Below are positions 1 through 9,602 of a stretch of 64,000 bases of DNA, one piece after another (the stretch's first letter is position 1; the number at the start of each line of letters is the position of its first letter). Position numbers and translations under genes: made by a program. Below the pieces are notes generated by a model. The model saw only the letters and a program-made list of their open reading frames with translations. It was not told the DNA's origin and did not search any database. This DNA is from Lutibacter agarilyticus (GTDB lineage Bacteria > Bacteroidota > Bacteroidia > Flavobacteriales > Flavobacteriaceae). The stretch covers positions 1 to 64,000 of the forward strand of contig NZ_FZNT01000004.1 of NCBI RefSeq assembly GCF_900188235.1, given 5' to 3'.

Positions 1-10
1 TTAGCGGCTG

Positions 11-43
11 CAAATGTACAACCTTTTTCCTTTCCTAAACAAA
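11..43 (-). promoter_or_regulatory. Promoter for a gene beyond the left edge
   Basis: Read on the minus strand, TACATTTG (11-18) matches the Bacteroidota -7 consensus TAnnTTTG. A TTTG (40-43) lies 21 bp upstream, as expected for the -33 element. The gene it would serve begins left of position 1 and is not visible. The motif match is seen; promoter function is inferred. Confidence 0.5.
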
Positions 44-657
44 CTTTTTATCTGGTTTTTATTAAGTTTTTTTGAAGTGAAATATACAGCGCTGAAAACG
101 TGTAACTTATAATACATACTTCTATTTGAATTCTAACATTTAAATTTTTAAAGACTCATAAAACAATCCTTTTTTTATTTCTTCTAAAAAATAAAAGCAA
201 TCCTACATATTTTAAACTCCTGTTATAAGGAATAAGATTCTTACAAATATTTAATTCTATCACTTGAATTTGGCTTCTTAAATAATGACTCTCTTAAATA
301 CAAATCAATAACTACCTTATAACAGATGGCTTCAATCTCTTTATAAAAAATCATGTGGTATATTAATACAACTTAGAATTAGTGTTAAGCATACAATCTT
401 AATTTTAACAAATGAACCGAGATAGAAAAATTTATGACCTACTTTGAAACATAAGCAGTCTAATTAAGCAATAACAGAAGTAATAATTTCGAATTAACTA
501 ACATCCCAATCTATTTTTAAAACTAATGAGATTCTAGTTTCGTCTTGTTCTTTCTCCTTCTGATTATTTATTTATGGTCTAAATTAAAATCAATACTGTT
601 TTACAAACGTAGGTAGGACATGTATTTAAAACACCTAACAGTAAACGGTTAAAATAA
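44..657. other. AT-rich intergenic region with no recognised gene
   Basis: I found no open reading frame with coding character, RNA gene or clear hairpin terminator here. The region separates the polysaccharide locus from the leftward gene whose promoter lies at 11-43. It may simply be the 3' flank of the sugar transferase transcript. Confidence 0.5.
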
Positions 658-2055
658 TTAATATGCGTTTTCTTCCTTTTTAAATAATATAGTATAAACG
701 GTTCTTAGGATAATTTTAAGATCTAACATAAAACTCCAGTTTTCAATATACCAAATATCAGCCATTGCTCTATTTTTCATATCTTTTACGGTCTTTGTTT
801 CTCCTCTAAATCCTAATATTTGCGCCCAACCAGTAACACCAGGTTTGGCAAAATGACGCACCATAAACTTATCAACCAACAAACGATATTCTTCGGTATG
901 CTTTAACATATGTGGTCTTGGACCTACCAACGACATATTATTTAACAACACATTCACAATTTGAGGTAGTTCATCTAAGCTTGTTTTTCTTAAAATTGCT
1001 CCTACTCTTGTAATACGTTTATCATGTTTCTTTGCTTGTATGTTATCTGAATCTGCATTCACCTCCATACTTCTAAATTTGTAGCACTTGAATGTTTCTC
1101 CATCCCTACCTGTTCTTTCTTGAGCAAAAAATACAGGCCCCTTACTTGTTGATTTAATAAGAATAGCGATTAAAGGAAACAGCCAAGAAAATACAAAAAC
1201 AATTAACAAACTTGAAAAGACTACATCAAAACCTCTTTTTAGGATGCGGTTGGTTAAACTTTGCAAAGGTTCCCGTCTAAATTTCAATACAGGAACATTT
1301 TCAATATAATTAATCGTGAATATTTGCGATAAATATTCTGAAAATTCGGGTATCACACTAACTCTTATTAAATTATTATCGGCATACTGTAACAATTCAT
1401 TGATAAATTTGGCTTGTGTATGAGGTAACGAAATGACGATTTCTTTGGTTTTGTTTTGCTCTAAAAATTTAATAGCATCTTTTAATTTACCCTTTTTTAA
1501 TGCTCCTAGCTTGCCCTTTAAAGGTGCCTCTGTAAAAATGGCTTTAATTTCATAACCATATTTTGGATCTAGATATACTGTTTTAATAAACCTTTTAATA
1601 TGATTATTGAATCCTATAAATACTAACTCAGTAAACCTATACCTTTTTTTGGCACGGTACTTTTTAAAAAAGAATAGAAACAACGCTCTCCAAATAAGTA
1701 CAAAAGCAGAAAATAACAAGAGCGTAGTGATAAAAAATATTCTTGAAAATTTATAATTGGTACTAAAAAACACAACTGTTGCACTTAAAAAAACAAATGC
1801 GATTAATGCTTGAGCATTTTTGGAAATTAGTTTATCTATGTATAATATTCGTGGTATTTCATACAAATTAAATTTTAGTACTAGCAATACCCAAATTGTT
1901 TCCCAAATTAAAAATAAAGTATAATAAAAGGAATCCTTGGGAGATAGAACTCCAAATTTTATATAATTAGAAATAAAAAAAGCAAATGCTAATAACAGTA
2001 AATCTACTGAAAATGAGATTGTAAGAACTACCTTTGATTTTGGTTGAGGCATCAT
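658..2055 (-). CDS. Exopolysaccharide polyprenyl-phosphate sugar transferase (WcaJ/WbaP type)
   Basis: This protein would transfer a sugar-1-phosphate from a nucleotide sugar to undecaprenyl phosphate, starting assembly of the repeat unit at the inner membrane. The 465 residues begin with about four hydrophobic segments (roughly 9-125). A CoA-binding-like middle domain follows (about 140-260), then another membrane helix and the bacterial sugar transferase domain. Visible family motifs include KCYKFRSM, SLDELPQ and SLVGPRPH. The length and layout fit the long polyisoprenylphosphate hexose-1-phosphate transferases. It is the last gene of the polysaccharide locus and is separated from wzi by a 500-bp repeat-containing gap, so it probably has its own promoter (2170-2177). 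The sugar specificity cannot be read from the sequence. Confidence 0.92.
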   Translation of the reverse strand: MMPQPKSKVVLTISFSVDLLLLAFAFFISNYIKFGVLSPKDSFYYTLFLIWETIWVLLVLKFNLYEIPRILYIDKLISKNAQALIAFVFLSATVVFFSTNYKFSRIFFITTLLLFSAFVLIWRALFLFFFKKYRAKKRYRFTELVFIGFNNHIKRFIKTVYLDPKYGYEIKAIFTEAPLKGKLGALKKGKLKDAIKFLEQNKTKEIVISLPHTQAKFINELLQYADNNLIRVSVIPEFSEYLSQIFTINYIENVPVLKFRREPLQSLTNRILKRGFDVVFSSLLIVFVFSWLFPLIAILIKSTSKGPVFFAQERTGRDGETFKCYKFRSMEVNADSDNIQAKKHDKRITRVGAILRKTSLDELPQIVNVLLNNMSLVGPRPHMLKHTEEYRLLVDKFMVRHFAKPGVTGWAQILGFRGETKTVKDMKNRAMADIWYIENWSFMLDLKIILRTVYTILFKKEENAY

Positions 2056-2169
2056 TGTAAAAACTATTATTTATAACAGCAAAAAAACCTATTCAATTTA
2101 TAGCTTGCAAGTAAAGTATTCGTATTTATGGTTGGGGTTTTAAACATCTCTTTCTTTTTTATAGGTTGA

Positions 2170-2177
2170 CAAATATA
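2170..2177 (-). promoter_or_regulatory. Probable -7 promoter element of the sugar transferase gene
   Basis: The minus strand reads TATATTTG, an exact TAnnTTTG match, about 115 bp before the start codon. It would give a 5' leader of roughly 110 nt and a transcript separate from wzi. No convincing -33 TTTG was identified. Confidence 0.4.
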
Positions 2178-2280
2178 TTAATTTATTTCTTCTACTGAAT
2201 ACAATTAACGAAAGTATTGAAGAGTTATTTTGTTTAGTTGATATTTTTATTGATAGCGATTGGAGATTGGTTGTTTATAA

Positions 2281-2452
2281 AACCGTCATACCGCACTTGA
2301 TGTGGTATCTGTTGTATAGGAACTAAGATGTAGAAAATCATGAATAAATTTCAGAATGACGTTCCTTAGTGAACCGTCATACAGCACTTGATTCGGTATC
2401 TGTTGTATTAGAACTAAGATGTAAAAGATCCTGAAATAAATTCAGGATGACG
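2281..2452. repeat. Tandem pair of 81-bp mosaic hairpin repeats (BIME-like)
   Basis: Two 81-bp units, 2281-2361 and 2372-2452, are direct repeats with a 91-bp period and only scattered differences. Each unit has the same internal plan. It opens with an inverted hairpin element of the form CGTCAT-stem-loop-stem-ATCTG, continues with a spacer of about 22 bp, and closes with the same element type in the opposite orientation, ending ATGACG. The unit is therefore bounded by CCGTCAT and ATGACGG inverted ends. No coding potential is evident. Related single elements occur at 19905-19985 and 22999-23156. Confidence 0.75.
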
Positions 2453-2488
2453 GTGTTTTTTTTGTGGTTGTTGTTAGTGATTGGCAGT

Positions 2489-2556
2489 TCACTGCTGAGC
2501 ATACGAAGCAACTGTTCACTGCTCACTGTTCATCGTTCACTGCGAAGCAATTTCAC
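2489..2556. repeat. Degenerate short-unit repeat (TTCACTG/GCGAAGCAA)
   Basis: The stretch is built from repeated variants of CACTGTTCACTGCTCACTG, with GCGAAGCAA or ACGAAGCAA recurring at both sides. It is low-complexity intergenic DNA immediately before the wzi stop codon. Confidence 0.5.
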
Positions 2557-2559
2557 ACT

Positions 2560-3963
2560 TTAAAAGGCTAACCGCTTATATATTTTTAAAAAACCTCCAA
2601 AATTATTAGGTAACCTATTACTTAGATCAAATGATGTTCCTAATTCAATCCCTAAAGGCCAGTTTAGTAATGAAGAAATATCAACTTCAGCAAAACCAGA
2701 AAATTGCGTAGGTGTTGTTTCAAAGGTTTCATCAAACCACGCATAATAATGCACATAACTTAGCAACATATTGTAAGGTACTTTTTTATTGATAAATCCT
2801 TTTGCACCAATATTGAATGCTAAAAAACGATTGTAACTTAAATCGGGTCCTGTAGCAATACCATTTTCATCAACTTCAGTAATTATATATGGAGTTCCTA
2901 AAGTTTTACCAAAATAAGACCAACCAGATGCGTATATATAGTTTTTAAAATACTGATCCCTTCCACTTGCAGCTACAGGGTTTCCATTTTCATCGATATA
3001 ATGCGGACTTGAACCACTCACATTTCTGGTATAAGTTACTTCAGCTACTATATAATTAATGAATGTTTTGTTTTTTTTCAAATCAAAAGCCAAACCATAC
3101 AACGCATCTGGCCAGTTCATCAGTTCTCTTCCCGAGCGATCTTCAAAAGGATGCGACCAATAAAAATGCCAATTGAAATTATCACCTAAATGATTTAATT
3201 GAATTGAATAATTCCCCATATGATTTCCCAAGGCATTGATTTGATCTCCCTCATTTGCATTAGAGCCTCCTGCTGCTCCAAACACCATTTTTAAATAGCT
3301 ATTAAAATCTTCTGGTTGTTGGACTCCATTAGGTGTTATACCTCCCCATTGCGCCCAATCATCCAATCCAACACTAAAACTAAAGGTTTCTGAAGTTTTA
3401 AAGTTGAAATGTAAACTTTTATGATGTGCATGTGTTCCATCTACAAGCCTATCATCATTCATTAAATATTCTGCATAATTTGCTTTTACTGAGAACCAAT
3501 CTTTCCAAAAACCTACGGTAACAAAACCATTGGTTTCTAAATTAATACCTGGCATAGCACGCGCATTGACTGACTTTATAAAATTACCATTTGATGAAGA
3601 TAATCCTTGCCATTTTACAGCGTCATTTTTATTTCCTACTGTTAATATAAGTTTCCTAAAACGAACGCTTCCATACAATTCATTTACAAAAGCTAAATTA
3701 TCGGTTGCCAAATAGCCTGTAAATGAACCTTTATATGAAAAATCCCAATTTTTATGCTGATTCTTAAAAGCATGACCAACATAGGCATTAAGCGAGCCAT
3801 AAGTACTATTAGGAATAGCTCCATATTGATTGGCTGTTGCCCAAAAAGGCAAAGTTGATTTGGTGGAAATACCTGAATTAACTTCTACACCTAAGTCTAA
3901 GCCAGAATGTTGCGCATAGCCAACTAAAGTTACGATATATATTAGTAAGACAATCCTTTTCAT
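2560..3963 (-). CDS. wzi: Capsule assembly Wzi family outer-membrane protein
   Basis: The 467-residue product has a short signal peptide (about 1-17, ending near AQH). A series of alternating polar and hydrophobic stretches rich in aromatic residues follows, as in beta-barrels, and the last residue is Phe. The opening of the mature protein, with VEVNSGISTKSTLPFWATAN and then QYGAIPN, is characteristic of the capsule assembly Wzi family, which anchors or organises surface polysaccharide at the outer membrane. Its stop and start positions abut rfbA: wzi begins at 3963 where rfbA ends, so the two are translationally coupled. Assignment rests on family resemblance and context; the ligand is unknown. 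Confidence 0.88.
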   Translation of the reverse strand: MKRIVLLIYIVTLVGYAQHSGLDLGVEVNSGISTKSTLPFWATANQYGAIPNSTYGSLNAYVGHAFKNQHKNWDFSYKGSFTGYLATDNLAFVNELYGSVRFRKLILTVGNKNDAVKWQGLSSSNGNFIKSVNARAMPGINLETNGFVTVGFWKDWFSVKANYAEYLMNDDRLVDGTHAHHKSLHFNFKTSETFSFSVGLDDWAQWGGITPNGVQQPEDFNSYLKMVFGAAGGSNANEGDQINALGNHMGNYSIQLNHLGDNFNWHFYWSHPFEDRSGRELMNWPDALYGLAFDLKKNKTFINYIVAEVTYTRNVSGSSPHYIDENGNPVAASGRDQYFKNYIYASGWSYFGKTLGTPYIITEVDENGIATGPDLSYNRFLAFNIGAKGFINKKVPYNMLLSYVHYYAWFDETFETTPTQFSGFAEVDISSLLNWPLGIELGTSFDLSNRLPNNFGGFLKIYKRLAF

Positions 3964-4838
3964 TAATTGCCTACTAATTTTAATAAATATTTTCCGTAAT
4001 CATTTTTGCTAAGTGGCTGTGCCATTTCTTCTAATAATTGATCGGAAATCCAACCTTTTCTCCATGCTATTTCTTCTAAACAAGAAACCATTAGTCCTTG
4101 TCTATTTTGAATGGTTTCAATATAATTTGATGCTTCTAATAAAGATTGATGTGTGCCAGTATCTAACCAGGTAAATCCACGCCCCATTAAACTCATCTTC
4201 AATTCATTTGCATGCAAATAATGCTCATTTACCGTAGTTATTTCTAATTCTCCTCTTTTAGAGGGTTTTATGTTTTTTGCAACTTTAATTACTGAATTAG
4301 GATAAAAATACAATCCGACAACTGCAAAACTAGATTTAGGTTTTTCTGGTTTTTCTTCAATACTTATTACATTTCCTTCACTGTCAAACTCAGCAACACC
4401 ATATCGCTCTGGATCATTTACATAATACCCAAAAATACTGGCTTTATTTTCTTCTTCAACATTTTTTATTGCATCGTTTAATAGCTCTGGAAACCCGTGC
4501 CCGTAAAAAATATTATCACCCAAAACTAAACAAACATTATCGTCTCCAATAAAATCTTCTCCTATTAAAAATGCTTGTGCCAAACCATCAGGAGAAGGTT
4601 GCACTTTATATGTTAAGTTAATACCCCATTGCTCACCTGTCCCTAAAAGGTTTTCAAATAATGGCATATCTTGTGGTGTAGAAATTATTAAGATATCTTT
4701 AATACCTGCCAACATTAAGGTGCTTAATGGATAATAAATCATTGGCTTGTCAAAAATTGGTAATAATTGTTTTGAAATACCTTTTGTTATAGGGTATAAT
4801 CTTGTACCTGAACCTCCTGCTAAAATAATTCCTTTCAT
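3963..4838 (-). CDS. rfbA: Glucose-1-phosphate thymidylyltransferase
   Basis: RfbA/RmlA makes dTDP-glucose from dTTP and glucose-1-phosphate, the first step to dTDP-L-rhamnose. The 291 residues match the usual family length. Visible motifs are [11 protein letters not shown] near the N-terminus (nucleotide binding), the LGDNIFYG segment with its catalytic Asp near residue 108, EEKPEKPKS near 160 and WLDTGTH near 224. It is the last of the four rhamnose genes in transcription order (rfbC-rfbD-rfbB-rfbA) and is followed by wzi. The complete set supports rhamnose in the polysaccharide. Confidence 0.97.
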   Translation of the reverse strand: MKGIILAGGSGTRLYPITKGISKQLLPIFDKPMIYYPLSTLMLAGIKDILIISTPQDMPLFENLLGTGEQWGINLTYKVQPSPDGLAQAFLIGEDFIGDDNVCLVLGDNIFYGHGFPELLNDAIKNVEEENKASIFGYYVNDPERYGVAEFDSEGNVISIEEKPEKPKSSFAVVGLYFYPNSVIKVAKNIKPSKRGELEITTVNEHYLHANELKMSLMGRGFTWLDTGTHQSLLEASNYIETIQNRQGLMVSCLEEIAWRKGWISDQLLEEMAQPLSKNDYGKYLLKLVGN

Positions 4839-4865
4839 ATCTATTATTTTTAATTTAAAAAAACA

Positions 4866-5924
4866 CTATCTTTTTGTATACTGTTTTTCGTAATATTCTT
4901 GATAATTTCCACTTGTTACATTCTCCATCCACTCGACATTTTCTAAATACCAATCAATTGTTTTTTCCAATCCTTCTTCAAATTGTAAACTAGGAACCCA
5001 GTTTAACTCATTTTTTAATTTTGTGGAATCAATTGCATAACGCAAATCGTGACCTGCACGATCTTTCACATACGTTATTAATTTTTCAGAAGTTCCCTTA
5101 TCTCTGCCTAATTTTTTATCTAAAATAGCACACATTACCTTAATTAAATCAATATTCGTCCATTCATTATGTCCACCAATATTGTAAGTTCCACCTACTT
5201 TTCCTTTATGAAAAATAACATCAATTGCACGTGCATGGTCTTCAACCCATAACCAATCTCTTACATTCTCTCCTTTTCCATAAACAGGTAATGGTTTGTT
5301 ATTTTTGATATTATTAATAAATAATGGAATTAGCTTTTCAGGAAATTGAAAAGAGCCGTAATTATTAGAACAGTTTGAAATTAACGATGGTAAACCGTAG
5401 GTATCAAAATAAGCTCTTACAAAATGATCTGAACTTGCTTTAGATGCCGAATACGGGCTATGCGGATCATAATTTGTTGTTTCTGTAAACAAGCCTTCAT
5501 CTCCTAAAGAGCCATAAACCTCATCGGTTGAAACATGGTAAAACAATTTATCCTTAAAATTATCTTTCCAAATGCTATTGGCTGCATTTAATAAATTTAC
5601 CGTTCCTATTACATTTGTAAAAACAAATTCTGTTGGGTTGGTAATAGATCTATCTACATGCGATTCTGCAGCTAAATGAATTACTGCATCAAATTGGTAT
5701 GCTTCAAATAATTTAAACATGGCTTCAGCATTAACAATATCTGCCTTTACAAATTCATAGTTTGGTTTGTTCTCAACATCTTTTAAATTAGCTAAATTAC
5801 CTGCATAAGTTAATTTATCAAGGTTTATAACCTTATAATTAGGATATTTATTTACAAATAATCGTACTACGTGTGAACCTATAAAACCGGCGCCTCCAGT
5901 TATTAATATTGTTTTGCTTTCCAT
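4866..5924 (-). CDS. rfbB: dTDP-glucose 4,6-dehydratase
   Basis: RfbB converts dTDP-glucose to dTDP-4-keto-6-deoxyglucose using bound NAD. The 352-residue short-chain dehydrogenase has GGAGFIGSH at 10-18 for NAD binding, the catalytic Thr133-Asp134-Glu135 in VSTDEVYGS, and the active-site Tyr158-xxx-Lys162 in YSASK. The TDE triplet separates the dehydratase from plain epimerases. It lies 27 bp upstream of rfbA and 37 bp downstream of rfbD in the same transcript. Confidence 0.97.
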   Translation of the reverse strand: MESKTILITGGAGFIGSHVVRLFVNKYPNYKVINLDKLTYAGNLANLKDVENKPNYEFVKADIVNAEAMFKLFEAYQFDAVIHLAAESHVDRSITNPTEFVFTNVIGTVNLLNAANSIWKDNFKDKLFYHVSTDEVYGSLGDEGLFTETTNYDPHSPYSASKASSDHFVRAYFDTYGLPSLISNCSNNYGSFQFPEKLIPLFINNIKNNKPLPVYGKGENVRDWLWVEDHARAIDVIFHKGKVGGTYNIGGHNEWTNIDLIKVMCAILDKKLGRDKGTSEKLITYVKDRAGHDLRYAIDSTKLKNELNWVPSLQFEEGLEKTIDWYLENVEWMENVTSGNYQEYYEKQYTKR

Positions 5925-5961
5925 TTTATTTTTTTAATATGAATATAGATTTTCAATAAAG

Positions 5962-6834
5962 TTATTTATCAGCTTCATTCAATATTTGAATACATTTTTT
6001 TAAACTACTTTTCCAATGTGGAATTTCAATTCCAAAATCAGTTTTTATTTTTTCTTTATTTAACACACTAAATGAAGGTCTAGGTGCCGGTGTTGGATAT
6101 TGGAAAGTTTCAATTGGATACACCCTGCACTTTAAGTTTGATAAACTCATAATTTCAACTGCAAAATCGTACCAAGAAGCAATTCCTTCATTAGAATAAT
6201 GGTAAACCCCTTTTTTTGTACTACCTGCTTCTAATTGTTTAAGTATCTCTAATATGGTTTGAGCTAAATCACCCGCAAAAGTTGGTGTTCCAACCTGATC
6301 AAAAATAACATTTAGTTGATCTCTTTCAGCTCCTAATTTTTGCATTGTTTTTACAAAATTTGCACCAAAAGAAGAGTACAACCAAGCTGTTCTTATAATA
6401 ATTGAATTTGAACATTCAGCCAAAACTTCCTGTTCGCCTTCTAATTTTGTACTTCCATATACACTTAAAGGATTGGGTTGATCGGTTTCCTTATATGGTA
6501 AATAATGTTTACCATCAAATACAAAATCTGTAGAAATATGAATCAATTTTATCTTATAAAGACTCGATAACTTCGCTAAATTTTTGGCTCCAAGCACGTT
6601 AACAGCATATGCAATTTCTTGATTTGATTCCGCAGGATCAACAGCTGTATAAGCGGCACAATTCACAATAGCATGAATAGATTCTTCTTTAATTAAGTTT
6701 TCAAGCAGTGCTTTATTGGTTATATCTAAATCTGGTAAATCTTTATAAATAAAATTCCAATTATTATAATTAAACGCTAACTGTTTTATTTCATTTCCTA
6801 ATTGTCCGTTTGAACCTGTTATTAAAATATTCAT
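5962..6834 (-). CDS. rfbD: dTDP-4-dehydrorhamnose reductase
   Basis: RfbD carries out the last step to dTDP-L-rhamnose, NAD(P)H reduction of the 4-keto intermediate. The 290 residues begin with MNILITGSNGQLG, the Rossmann dinucleotide site of RmlD. HISTDFVFDG and the YGSTKLEGE active-site segment (Tyr-xxx-Lys) follow. The start codon shares its first base position with the end of rfbC, which indicates translational coupling. Length and motifs are typical. Confidence 0.96.
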   Translation of the reverse strand: MNILITGSNGQLGNEIKQLAFNYNNWNFIYKDLPDLDITNKALLENLIKEESIHAIVNCAAYTAVDPAESNQEIAYAVNVLGAKNLAKLSSLYKIKLIHISTDFVFDGKHYLPYKETDQPNPLSVYGSTKLEGEQEVLAECSNSIIIRTAWLYSSFGANFVKTMQKLGAERDQLNVIFDQVGTPTFAGDLAQTILEILKQLEAGSTKKGVYHYSNEGIASWYDFAVEIMSLSNLKCRVYPIETFQYPTPAPRPSFSVLNKEKIKTDFGIEIPHWKSSLKKCIQILNEADK

Positions 6835-7412
6835 TAATAGGTAGCTTCTTTATTAAATTGTTCAAATGTAAAATCCTTTATTTCAGTTAGTGAAGGTTGA
6901 TGTTTATCTTTTTCAGATAATTGAATTACTGAATTTGGTAATAACCAATCTATATGAATTGCTGGATCATTCCAAGCGATGCCTCCGTCATGTGTTGGGG
7001 CATAATAATTATCACATTTATAGCTAAATAGTGCTGTTTTACTTAAAACTACAAATCCGTGGGCAAAACCTTGTGGCACCCATAATTGCCTTTTATTTTC
7101 TCCTGATAGTTTTTCAGCTACATATTTTCCATAAGTTGGAGAACCTAAACGAATATCAACAGCAATATCTAAAACTTCCCCTTGCATAACCCGAACCAAT
7201 TTACTTTGCGTAAAAGGTGGACGTTGAAAATGCAAACCTCTTAAAACACCATATTCTGAAAAAGATTCATTGTCTTGCACAAAATTCACATTCCCTATAT
7301 ACTCTTTAATTTTATCTTCTCTGAATGATTCCATAAAATACCCTCTTTCATCACCATAAATTGTTGGTTCAAAAACAAGTACATCTGGTATTGAAGTTTT
7401 TATAACTTTCAT
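6834..7412 (-). CDS. rfbC: dTDP-4-dehydrorhamnose 3,5-epimerase
   Basis: RfbC inverts C3 and C5 of dTDP-4-keto-6-deoxyglucose. The 192-residue cupin protein shows GVLRGLHFQ with the catalytic base His61, the QGEVLDIAVDIR strand, WVPQGFAHGF and the catalytic Tyr131 in SYKCDNYYAP. It is the first rhamnose gene in transcription order. It overlaps the upstream glycosyltransferase by 4 bp (ATGA-type overlap at 7409-7412), joining rhamnose synthesis to the glycosyltransferase block. Confidence 0.96.
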   Translation of the reverse strand: MKVIKTSIPDVLVFEPTIYGDERGYFMESFREDKIKEYIGNVNFVQDNESFSEYGVLRGLHFQRPPFTQSKLVRVMQGEVLDIAVDIRLGSPTYGKYVAEKLSGENKRQLWVPQGFAHGFVVLSKTALFSYKCDNYYAPTHDGGIAWNDPAIHIDWLLPNSVIQLSEKDKHQPSLTEIKDFTFEQFNKEATY

Positions 7413-8521
7413 TTTTGTTTTTTTATAATAATTGATTTAAAATGATTTAGGTATTGTTTGATTATTACTTCCCACGAATAGGTAGTTTTTATTTTTATAG
7501 AATTATTATCTAATAATTTTAAATTTTCGTTCTTTTTAATATCCTTTATATATGATGCTACATCTTTTTGATCTTTAAAATAAAAAGCATCACTTCCCAA
7601 AATAGACTTGTTAAAAATATTATCATTAGCACAAATTAACGAATTAGACCCCATGGCCTCTAAAAGTGATGGATTTGTTCCTCCAACAGTATGACCATGA
7701 AAATATAGATTCGAATAATAGCGTAAATTATTCAATACATTAATATCATATATTCCACCTAAAAAACAAATATTTTTATTACTCTTAAATTTATTCTTTA
7801 AAAACTCACCAAACTTTGTTTCATGGTTTCCAATTACTAATATAGGAACTTCTAACTTTGATAAAACAACACCATCAAGAATAGTTTCAATACTATTCTC
7901 TGGTTCTAATCTTGCAATTAGCATATTATAATTGTAGGAGACCACATTATATTCTTCTAATATTTCCTCATTACATTTTTCAAATAAATGAGAACCATAT
8001 GGTATATAGTCCGATTCTTTACCATATTTATTTCTAATATGTTCCTGTATTCCTACTGAATCAGCAATTAAATGGTCACTATACTTTACACCTAATTTTT
8101 CAGCATATTTTAAAAAAAATTGTATTGGTTTTGAGAACTTAGTGCGTTTCCACTCTAAACCATCCATATTTGTTGTTACTATACTTTTTTTACGAGGTAA
8201 TAACCACCCCCAAATGGAGCTACTTGTATATCCTAATTGTAGAATAATATCATAGTTTTTTTTTCTCGTATCCATAATACAATTAAAATCATATATAAAC
8301 TGACCAACTGTACCATATTTGTGTTCAGGGTCATTACAATGAATAATTTTCACACTATTCCATTCTGATTTTTGATAAGGATGCTTATGTGAATTGTAAA
8401 CTGTTACATGATGACCTTGTTTAACAAGGCCAACTGACAAATATTCTGCAAATTGTTCGAAACCCCCGTAATGGTTAGGAATACCTCTTGTCCCTATAAT
8501 AGCTATTTTCATTTTACTCAT
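7409..8521 (-). CDS. DUF1972-type glycosyltransferase, probable rhamnosyltransferase
   Basis: The 370-residue GT-B protein opens with KIAIIGTRGIPNHYGGFE, the hallmark of the DUF1972 N-terminal domain found in rhamnosyltransferases of the RfbF/WsaD/WbsE kind. The C-terminal half has the GT1/GT4 pattern, with NYNMLIARLEPEN and HGHTVGGTNPSLLEAMG providing the donor-site Glu. It is cytoplasmic and expected to extend the lipid-linked repeat unit. Its position directly before rfbC makes dTDP-rhamnose a plausible donor; that is inference. The start at 8521 overlaps the upstream gene by 8 bp. An alternative ATG three codons in is equally reasonable. Confidence 0.88.
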   Translation of the reverse strand: MSKMKIAIIGTRGIPNHYGGFEQFAEYLSVGLVKQGHHVTVYNSHKHPYQKSEWNSVKIIHCNDPEHKYGTVGQFIYDFNCIMDTRKKNYDIILQLGYTSSSIWGWLLPRKKSIVTTNMDGLEWKRTKFSKPIQFFLKYAEKLGVKYSDHLIADSVGIQEHIRNKYGKESDYIPYGSHLFEKCNEEILEEYNVVSYNYNMLIARLEPENSIETILDGVVLSKLEVPILVIGNHETKFGEFLKNKFKSNKNICFLGGIYDINVLNNLRYYSNLYFHGHTVGGTNPSLLEAMGSNSLICANDNIFNKSILGSDAFYFKDQKDVASYIKDIKKNENLKLLDNNSIKIKTTYSWEVIIKQYLNHFKSIIIKKQK

Positions 8522-9602
8522 TAATTAAATTTAAGTAGTTATAAAATTTATAAGCAATTTTATTCCAATTATACTTAGCTATAACACTTTTATTTATTTC
8601 TTCAAAAGGATAATCATTATCATTCAAACATAAGCTTAAAGCTTCTTCAATTTCTCCTTCATTGTTTGGATTAAATCTATATTTAAAAAAACTAAAGTCT
8701 TCCATCGCTGTTTGATTGGAACAAACTACTTTAGTATTATTTAAAGAAGCCTCTATTGGTGGAATTCCAAATCCTTCAGCTAGTGATGGAAAAACAAAAC
8801 ACTCTGCATAATGATAAAAAGAATGTAGTTCTTCCCAATTTAAGTTTTCGAAAAATTTAACTTTCGAATTATTATCCAATAAATTAACTTCTTTTTTTAA
8901 TTCATTAAACGTTTCTATTTCAATTGCCTCTGTTTTACTTCCAACAAAGACTAACTCATAACCTTGTTTATCTAAACTAAGATTATAAAAAGCTGCTAAT
9001 AATTTACTATGGTTTTTCCTAGGCTCAAATCTACTAACATATAGTATGTATTTATTAAGATTATATTTCATTTTAATATCTAAGTAATCTCCTATATAGA
9101 TATCTACAGCATTAGGTGTCACAAAAATTTTATTCTTCGGTAAATTAAACTTCTTTATTAAGTCTTGCTTTGAATATTCTGAAACTGTAAGTAAGATATC
9201 TGACCTAAAAGCTGATAAATAAAATAAAACCCAATTCTTTATTCTATATTTCCATGGAAAATATTGTTTAAAATCTAAAAATAAAAGATCATGTATTGTA
9301 TTTATATATTTACAACCTTTTATAATAGGTGTAACATATTGAAAATGTGCGTAGTCATATTTATTTTCTTTTATTATTTTAGGTATTTCAAAAATTAATC
9401 TTTGCCATTTTGATGTTGATTTAAGTTTGACAAATTTAAATCTAGGATCCTTAAAAATAATTTTTAGCTTTTCAATATTATTAGCACATAAACTAATTTC
9501 AAAACCTTCAACTTTAACTAATTCAGAATATAAACCTTTTATATATGAAGCCGTCCCTTGGTATGATTTATCAAAAATATGAGCATCAACTAGTATTTTC
9601 AT
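8514..9602 (-). CDS. Glycosyltransferase family 4
   Basis: The 362-residue GT-B protein has INTIHDLLFLDF in the N-terminal acceptor domain. The donor domain carries ILYVSRFEPRKNHSKLLAAF and then VFPSLAEGFGIPPIEAS, the E-x7-E type motif of retaining GT4 enzymes related to mannosyl- and rhamnosyltransferases. It overlaps both neighbours by a few bases, so it is translated in the same operon. Donor sugar and linkage are not deducible. Confidence 0.9.
   Translation of the reverse strand: MKILVDAHIFDKSYQGTASYIKGLYSELVKVEGFEISLCANNIEKLKIIFKDPRFKFVKLKSTSKWQRLIFEIPKIIKENKYDYAHFQYVTPIIKGCKYINTIHDLLFLDFKQYFPWKYRIKNWVLFYLSAFRSDILLTVSEYSKQDLIKKFNLPKNKIFVTPNAVDIYIGDYLDIKMKYNLNKYILYVSRFEPRKNHSKLLAAFYNLSLDKQGYELVFVGSKTEAIEIETFNELKKEVNLLDNNSKVKFFENLNWEELHSFYHYAECFVFPSLAEGFGIPPIEASLNNTKVVCSNQTAMEDFSFFKYRFNPNNEGEIEEALSLCLNDNDYPFEEINKSVIAKYNWNKIAYKFYNYLNLINE

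Noticed and set aside
1-657. A tRNA or small RNA gene in the left intergenic region
   Set aside because: I could not fold any cloverleaf or find a CCA-adjacent acceptor stem. The stretch is AT-rich with no stable hairpins by eye.
2281-2452. Possible CRISPR array from the repeated 81-bp unit
   Set aside because: There are only two units, each 81 bp with internal mosaic structure, separated by 10 bp. CRISPR repeats are 23-50 bp with unique spacers of similar length, and there is no cas gene in the window.
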